Source: Litsea cubeba
Taxonomy: Eukaryota; Streptophyta; Magnoliopsida; Laurales; Lauraceae
Reading direction: 5' to 3'
DNA length: 64,000 nucleotides
NCBI GenBank assembly: GCA_012931725.1
Contig: CM022948.1
Span: 112,565,930-112,629,929, forward strand
Part shown: piece after piece, positions 61,770-64,000 of the stretch
Numbering within the stretch: position 1 is the stretch's first letter
Layout: each line of letters opens with the position of its first letter
Notes under the pieces: generated by a model
The model's database searches: none
Seen by the model: the letters and a program-made list of their open reading frames with translations, nothing else
What the model was told of the DNA's origin: nothing
Translations under genes and position numbers: made by a program

Positions 61770-62335
61770 GGTGATGCTTTTCAGGGTTGCTAAATGGTGT
61801 TGTGTTAAGAAGGAACTCAATCATGTCAAATTGGATGATATTTCATATAACTGGGAAGGGTGCATGGATTTTGATCTGCTGAAGGAGAGGAAATTGGAAG
61901 TTTGGACCGCTCCTCTCGGTGTCTTAAAGTTCAATGTGGAAGAAGCCACCAAAGGAAAACTGGATCCGGCGGGCATTGGAGGAGAGTGTTGTTTTGTGTA
62001 TGTGTTTAAATAATGCTAGCAGAAAGGATTCTAGCGAGGCTGAGCTGATGGTGATTTTGGAGGCTCGTGGGTTCCACTTCATACCATGATAGGCTTATTA
62101 TCAAAAGTGGCTCATCTGATGCTCTTTTGTGGTTGTCATCCAATGATTCAAGGCCATGGAAATTTCAGTTTCATTTCAAAGAGATAAAAGTGCTGTCTTT
62201 GCATCTCCAAGTGACTTTTAAATCATATTAGGCAGTCCGCTAATTGTATGGCAAATGCTTTGGAAAAACAAGAAGTGGACAGGACATCTCCTTTCATAGC
62301 TTTTTTGCAATCAATGCTTTGGGTATAATGCTCTT
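61770..62335 (+). pseudogene. LINE RNase H domain remnant
   Basis: Plus-strand reading gives VWTAPLGVLKFNVEEATKGK, DPAGIGGE, then in shifted frames ASRKDSSEAELMVILEA, SSDALLWLSSNDSRPWKF and QSANCMANALEKQEVDRTSP. This is the order of the RNase H-like domain at the C-terminus of plant LINE polyproteins. Frameshifts occur after GIGGE and later. A T-rich and C-rich stretch lies just upstream. Non-functional. Confidence 0.75.
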
Positions 62336-62339
62336 ATAC

Positions 62340-63430
62340 CCATTTATTTAGTGTTGGTTCTGTATTTTGTATTCTCCCCGTTAGATATGAAACCAAAGAC
62401 ACCAACTCCAATAGGAGCCCATACATAAAATTACACCACATTATAAAACTACAAAAATCATGATCATAATTGACTATCGAAAATTTTTTCTGCTCTTACT
62501 TCTCTCTTTGGGTATCCTTTTCTTCGAAACATCATCAACCCTCAACATCGGGATCATGAAGAGATGTCAGACTGCAATCAAATGACTAACATTCCCTTCT
62601 CACCCTCAATAAGTTGATGCACCATCATTCTTAACCATTTCTCATTAAGGGTCAATAAGTATAGAATCACGATGAGTCCCATCAATCGACAAGATCACAA
62701 TAGCTCAACTTAAAGATGTAATATAGTGGCAACCCCATACACCCAAATGAAGAGATCAATTTATCTCTACGATTGAAACAGAGTTTAGAAAAAGTTGATG
62801 GGATTTTAACATGACTTGGGGGAAAAACATACATTCTATGTTCAACAAGCACCTATCAAGCAAAGGGATTCCAATTTTCTTACCCTAACAAATATTAAAA
62901 AAAATCACAAATACATATTATCAAAACCACACTCTTTTGCTCAAGTCACATGTTCATTGATCCCTTTGGTGGACAGGTATCCAAAGTGCATTTCCCTTGA
63001 CCTTTTCTTCTTAAAAGGTATATGATTTTGCCTGAAAAGGGGAAATAAAACTATACAATATAAGAGAAGACTATTGTATGAATGCACAAAGGCCTGCACC
63101 CAGCAATGAAAGGCCGGGGGTCATGAGGGGTAGAATAACCCCATGGATAATATTCTTCCTTCTTTCGAATTGTAAAACGGTTGCCCTTAGTTTATCATGT
63201 TTAACAAACATTCTGATTGTTGGCATCTTCATATGTTTGTGGCTTTGTGTTTTGTCCATTCATCTTACCTTATAATTGGATGACATTAACTGAGTGAAAA
63301 TATCATGTAATATGCTCATATATATCAAGATGGTTAGAAGGGACGTAAACTGTTAAGATCCACAGGAAAAACGAACTCATGTTTATCATTATGTTGTATT
63401 TCCAGAAAACAATCCGTTTCTTCAAGACAA
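62340..63430. other. intergenic region
   Basis: Nothing recognised with confidence; probably more decayed repeat sequence. Confidence 0.4.
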
Positions 63431-63445
63431 AAGTCGAAGGTCGTT

Positions 63446-63630
63446 CTTTTTGCCATATCTTTCGAGAGGCTAATGTCATGGTGGATGCTCTTGCCAAAGA
63501 GGGAGTTTTCTGTACTCCTATTCTTTTCGATGTTTAGTTGATTTTTTTTCGTTTGTTGGGGATTTTTTCCTGTAATCTTTTGTTCTCTTTCTTTTTTGAG
63601 CAATAATTTTTACCGTTATCAAAAAAAAAA
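63446..63630 (+). mobile_element. severely 5'-truncated LINE with poly-A tail
   Basis: Perfect 15-bp target duplication AAGTCGAAGGTCGTT at 63431-63445 and 63631-63645. The insert encodes the end of a LINE RNase H domain, FCHIFREANVMVDALAKEGV, to a stop at 63535-63537. A ~90-bp 3' UTR and an A run follow. Confidence 0.88.
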
Positions 63631-63677
63631 AAGTCGAAGGTCGTTACATAGATTGTATAATGAGTATGGCTCAGAAC

Positions 63678-63780
63678 CTTGAATATATAGACAAGAGCCC
63701 ATGGCAGAGTGGAAGATGCTCATTATTGCAACATTGAGGTTGTGGGTTCAAGTCATGTTACCCATAAAAAAAAAAAGTTA
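63678..63780 (+). mobile_element. tRNA-derived SINE with A-rich tail
   Basis: A-box-like ATGGCAGAGTGGAAG at 63701-63715 and B-box-like GGGTTCAAGTC at 63744-63754, 3' A tract 63766-63776. Flanked by ATGGCTCAGAACC and ATGGCTCAAAACC (12 of 13 match) as target duplications. Confidence 0.75.
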
Positions 63781-64000
63781 ATGGCTCAAAACCAGCCTTC
63801 ATTTTGATGAACATAAAACATCTCATCAAGGGCCCCAGAAAAATGGCAAGAACGTTCAGTCCAACCAATCAACATGGATCCTTCTTATCCAACCATGAAG
63901 GATTTACTTAGGCGGTTACAGTGGGCCCCATAATACGGTATTTAATAATTTCTCTTTAAACAATGGCTTTCTGGGCAAAGATTCAACCAAAATTACGATC

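Overview
The window is nuclear DNA from a flowering plant. The support is spliced genes with GT-AG introns, a class I TCP factor, an alkaline/neutral invertase, a SAUR gene, and AT-rich intergenic DNA packed with plant-type transposons. The species cannot be fixed from the sequence; large introns and TE load suggest a woody angiosperm. No rRNA, CRISPR array, organellar or bacterial segment, or intact tRNA was seen.

Layout. 1-7.2 kb holds a class I TCP gene (2829-3924, + strand) whose frame is broken twice and whose leader carries three tiny uORFs. 9.1-19.9 kb is one minus-strand gene for a cytosolic-type alkaline/neutral invertase: four coding exons encode about 569 aa. Its 7.2-kb second intron holds a young, complete gag-protease LTR retrotransposon (11999-15407, TSD ATTTT) and an older decayed Copia-like element. 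20.1-25.7 kb is a run of DNA transposons: a Harbinger-like element beside the invertase promoter, a Pack-MULE-like element carrying an ER-type Ca2+-ATPase gene fragment, and a hAT element with a perfect 8-bp TSD. 25.7-37.2 kb is mostly unexplained intergenic DNA. A SAUR gene lies at 37266-37499 on the minus strand. 42.4-45.8 kb holds a small three-exon minus-strand gene (111 aa) that no single open reading frame reveals. 46.6-47.3 kb is an inverted cluster of a tRNA-related repeat. 49.4-51.9 kb is a second member of the Pack-MULE-like family, inverted and with different cargo. 53-56 kb has a Tourist-like MITE, a 40-G run and a 760-bp foldback element. 57.9-58.2 kb is the 3' exon of an uncharacterised plant gene, with a long-TIR Mutator-like element (58398-59809) just upstream. 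The last 2.5 kb has LINE remnants, a 5'-truncated LINE with a perfect 15-bp TSD, and a SINE.

The genes are unlinked in function as far as can be seen: transcription factor, sucrose hydrolysis, auxin response, two unknowns. The most distinctive content is the transposon biology. The two Pack-MULE-like elements share their ends and a 21-bp-period AAATTT array but carry different cargo, and the gag-protease element has LTRs identical apart from one T.
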